62,500 nt of DNA, from assembly GCA_963575745.1 (NCBI GenBank), contig CAUYUJ010015842.1, positions 127,501-190,000 on the forward strand, read 5' to 3'. This stretch comes from Prorocentrum cordatum. Taxonomy: Eukaryota; Sar; Dinophyceae; Prorocentrales; Prorocentraceae. The notes beneath the pieces were generated by a model that was given only the letters and a program-made list of their open reading frames with translations, ran no database searches and was not told the origin of the DNA. Shown here piece after piece: positions 60,413-62,500 of the stretch (within the stretch, counting starts at the first letter, position 1; each line of letters starts with the position of its first letter). Both the position numbers and the translations under genes were made by a program.

Positions 60413-60664
60413 AACCCTCCACTTCCGTAGAGGGAACAGGGCATGGCTATTTAGCAAACGCTCAGGGCCGTGCAGTAAACGCCAATTGTTCGGTCCGGGT
60501 GGTTTTTCCTCCGTGCCCTCGTCCTCGTCCTCCTCGGCGGGGCACGGCTCCCACACCCCTCCTCGTACAGGGTCAGGGGGGAGTCGCCCCAGGCCGGGTT
60601 CTTCAGGCTGGTGCGTCTGACGACCTCGCCGCAGGAGGGGGGGGGCGCGAAGGCCGTGCGAAGA
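60413..60664. other. Unassigned GC-rich spacer
   Basis: GTAAACGCCAATTGTTCGG with CCGGGTGG at 60475-60505 resembles 15659-15830. Confidence 0.4.
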
Positions 60665-61025
60665 TGAGTGCCCCTCTCCTCCCTCCTCCTCTCTCGTCTT
60701 CCCTCCTCCTCCCTCCACCTCCCTCCTCTTCCCTCCTCCTTCCTCCTCCTCTCTCCTCCTCCCTCCTCCTCCCTTCTCCTCCCTCCTCCCTTCTCCCTCA
60801 TCCTCCTCATCTTCCTCCTCCTCCTCCTCCACCTCCTCTTCCTCCTCCCCCTCCTCCTAATCGTCCTCCCCTCCTCCTCCCTCTTCTTCTCCTCCTAATC
60901 CTCTTCTTCTTCTTCTTCTTCTTATTGTTATTATTATTATTACTATCATTATTACTATTATTATTATTACTATTATTATTATTACTATTATTATTATTAT
61001 TTTATTATTATTATTATTAATCTTA
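60665..61025. repeat. (CTC)n passing into (TTC)n and (ATT)n
   Basis: CTCCTCCCT to about 60900, CTTCTT to 60930, TTATTATTA to 61025. Confidence 0.95.
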
Positions 61026-61374
61026 TTATTACTTGGATGTTCCCCCTGCTTGTTAAGTGTTTCGGGTGGATCTATGCGCTTGGATGCGGTTTCGGTCCTA
61101 CATCTATCTCGGGTATATATCATTGCAAGTGGTACGAAGCACGCTAAGCGTTTGCTATCCAGCCTAAGTGGTTCGCATGGTTAGGCTAAACAGGCGACTC
61201 CCTTGGGGCATATAGAACCAAGTTAGAATCAATATTAGCTAATCACCGATCCGTTTAGAGTGGTTTGCCTAATCTGAATCGCAGGTTAGCGAGTCAGCTT
61301 CGATCTGCTTAAGCAAGCGGTTCTAACCAGTTGCTATCCTGGTTAGCTAACATGGTTAGCTGGTTTCCTGGATC
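61026..61374. other. AT-richer spacer with GGTTAGC motifs
   Basis: Several GGTTAGCTAAC-like palindromes (61320-61360). No gene recognised. Confidence 0.4.
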
Positions 61375-61590
61375 GCCAAAAGGGTGGGGGGAGGAGGGGC
61401 CGAGGAGGAGGAGGCGGGGGGGGAGGAGGAGAAACAGGACGACGACGAGGAGGAGGGGCGCCGCCAAGAGGAGGAAGTGGAGGAAGAGGGGGAGGAGGAA
61501 GAAGGGAAAAAGGAGTAGGAGGAGGAGGAGGGAGGAGGAGGGAGGACAAGGAGGGAGGAAGAGGAAGGAGGAGGAGGAGAAGGCAACGGC
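61375..61590. repeat. (GAG)n array
   Basis: Interrupted GAG. Confidence 0.95.
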
Positions 61591-61667
61591 GGAAATTCTG
61601 AGCGGGCGCATGCCCACCCGACATGGGCCTGCAGGGGACGCCTCACTGTTGGGGGGACCAACATATA

Positions 61668-61785
61668 CCAGACAGCATAAGGCAGGGGCGCGCCCTATAG
61701 AAGAAACAGGGCAGAAACCGTGCCAGAAACCAGTATACAACAGGCTCAGACAACCTACCAGACAGCACTAAGGCAGGGGCACGCA
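61668..61785. repeat. Direct repeat CCAGACAGCA
   Basis: ACCAGACAGCATAAGGCAGGGGCG and ACCAGACAGCACTAAGGCAGGGGCA, 92 bp apart. Confidence 0.85.
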
Positions 61786-61830
61786 AAGCCTACATCATGA
61801 CAGCAAAGCTAAGACCAACAAACACACCAG

Positions 61831-61853
61831 CAGTAGCCTTTTGTTTGCTCGAG
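61831..61853 (+). promoter_or_regulatory. Possible relict spliced-leader sequence
   Basis: This 23 nt stretch aligns with the 22 nt dinoflagellate spliced leader: GTAGCC, TTTTG and GCTC(A/G)AG are all present in order, with one lost A and an inserted TTT. It lies 28 nt upstream of the ATG at 61882, where a trans-spliced leader would join. Its final AG could itself serve as trans-splice acceptor. Such relicts are known in dinoflagellate genes that returned to the genome as mRNA copies. Confidence 0.55.
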
Positions 61854-61881
61854 ACGTCTTCGCTTTTCTTGTGCTGTGGAG

Positions 61882-62500
61882 ATGACCACCCTTGCTGCTT
61901 GGGTCAAAGCGGCCATCGATGATGTACGTCCCAAGGTGAAGAAAATCATTTCAGATTTCAGGCATTCCGCCGACGCGTCGAAGCAGATCAAGGCTTGTGC
62001 GGGCAATATCATTTCGCTTCTCATGACGGTTGGGCTTGCTACATCTCAGGTGCTCGATGTGGATTCTCTGGGGTGCCATCCTTGCAATCGCTTCGGCGTC
62101 GGCGTCGGCGTTCACGACACCCATAAGCTTCTGAACAGCATCTTGGCCCAAGGATGGCTCACCAGCGCCGTGCAGAATCCGACATGTTTCGAAATCGACC
62201 CGAACGGCGCGAAGGATGCATATGAGTTTCAGAAGAGGCTCGTGGGCGCATCAGACGGCTACCTCGCGGACATTTGTGATCATCGCCTTCGCTACATGAC
62301 AGTATCGTGCTCGCATACTCTCCAGGGCGTGCGTGCCGTGAGGCACAAAGCTCGAACGGATATAGAATCGATTGCCACTGGCGGCCGCATCTCGCTGGAC
62401 CGCGTGCTCGCGATGTGTGAGTCATACAAGGAGCCGCTGGAGAAGGGCTGGGCTTGGACTGTGATCAAATGGGAAGTTGACTGTGAGATTCCTGAATTGG
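61882..62500 (+). CDS. Hypothetical protein, N-terminal 206 residues (runs off window)
   Basis: ATG at 61882 opens a frame with no stop for 206 codons to the window end. The product starts MTTLAAWVKAAIDDVRPKVK and includes GCHPCNRFGVGVGVHD, SAVQNPTCFEIDPNG, CDHRLRYMTVSCSHTL and EPLEKGWAWTVIKWEVDC. It has even composition, no microsatellite and no intron, unlike the rest of the window. This start is chosen because it follows the relict leader by 28 nt and is the first Met of the frame. CxxC at HPCN is isolated. No family recognised. Confidence 0.75.
   Translation, partial: MTTLAAWVKAAIDDVRPKVKKIISDFRHSADASKQIKACAGNIISLLMTVGLATSQVLDVDSLGCHPCNRFGVGVGVHDTHKLLNSILAQGWLTSAVQNPTCFEIDPNGAKDAYEFQKRLVGASDGYLADICDHRLRYMTVSCSHTLQGVRAVRHKARTDIESIATGGRISLDRVLAMCESYKEPLEKGWAWTVIKWEVDCEIPEL

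Noticed and set aside
61375-61590. Arg/Lys-rich plus frame as a nuclear protein
   Set aside because: Product of the GAG array in another frame.

Overview
The window looks like nuclear DNA of a dinoflagellate. The evidence is high GC content, few compact genes, pervasive trinucleotide arrays, many families of short inverted-repeat elements, an RNase H retroelement fragment with the Cys-rich tail I associate with dinoflagellates, and a sequence like a relict dinoflagellate spliced leader just upstream of an intact ORF at the right end. Genus cannot be read from the sequence; Prorocentrum- or Polarella-like genomes are a guess. No rRNA, tRNA, CRISPR, plasmid, phage or prokaryotic operon was recognised.

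Layout. 1-8.9 kb: GC-rich DNA with short inverted-repeat elements and a few candidate exons, mostly minus strand. 8.9-11.5 kb: a G-rich minisatellite of about 95 bp period that appears to have grown inside one short inverted-repeat element. 11.7-17 kb: GAG/CTC arrays, a minus-strand exon with a poly-Glu tract, and three blocks of a second minisatellite of about 95 bp. 17-37 kb: a graveyard of small elements, several nested, with isolated coding-like exons (22.0-23.0 and 31.3-31.6 kb, both minus). 37-39.5 kb: a plus-strand Asp/Glu-rich coding region with a plausible intron. 40-51 kb: the most gene-like part, with minus-strand exons at 40.2-40.9, 41.2-41.95, 43.6-44.2, 45.3-45.5, 48.0-48.3 and 49.0-50.8 kb, plus a plus-strand retroelement fragment at 46.2-47.7 kb. 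51.6-56.1 kb: AT-richer DNA made of diverged long repeats. 56-61.8 kb: mixed ORFs and arrays. 61.88 kb to the end: an intact ORF running off the window.

Main conclusion. Several unrelated families of roughly 130-250 bp inverted-repeat elements sit between coding-like segments whose reading frame is restored when the element is removed. The best cases are 49204-49392 (39/41 bp inverted repeats, perfect TCCTG target duplication, phase-0 splice), 43799-43955 (phase 1, GT-AG), 41675-41859 (phase 0, GT-AG) and 22619-22868 (phase 0, GT-AG, 7-8 bp target duplication). They behave like introners: transposable elements that become introns on insertion. Several independent families appear to do this within 62.5 kb. 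Exon models are inferred by eye and need transcript evidence.
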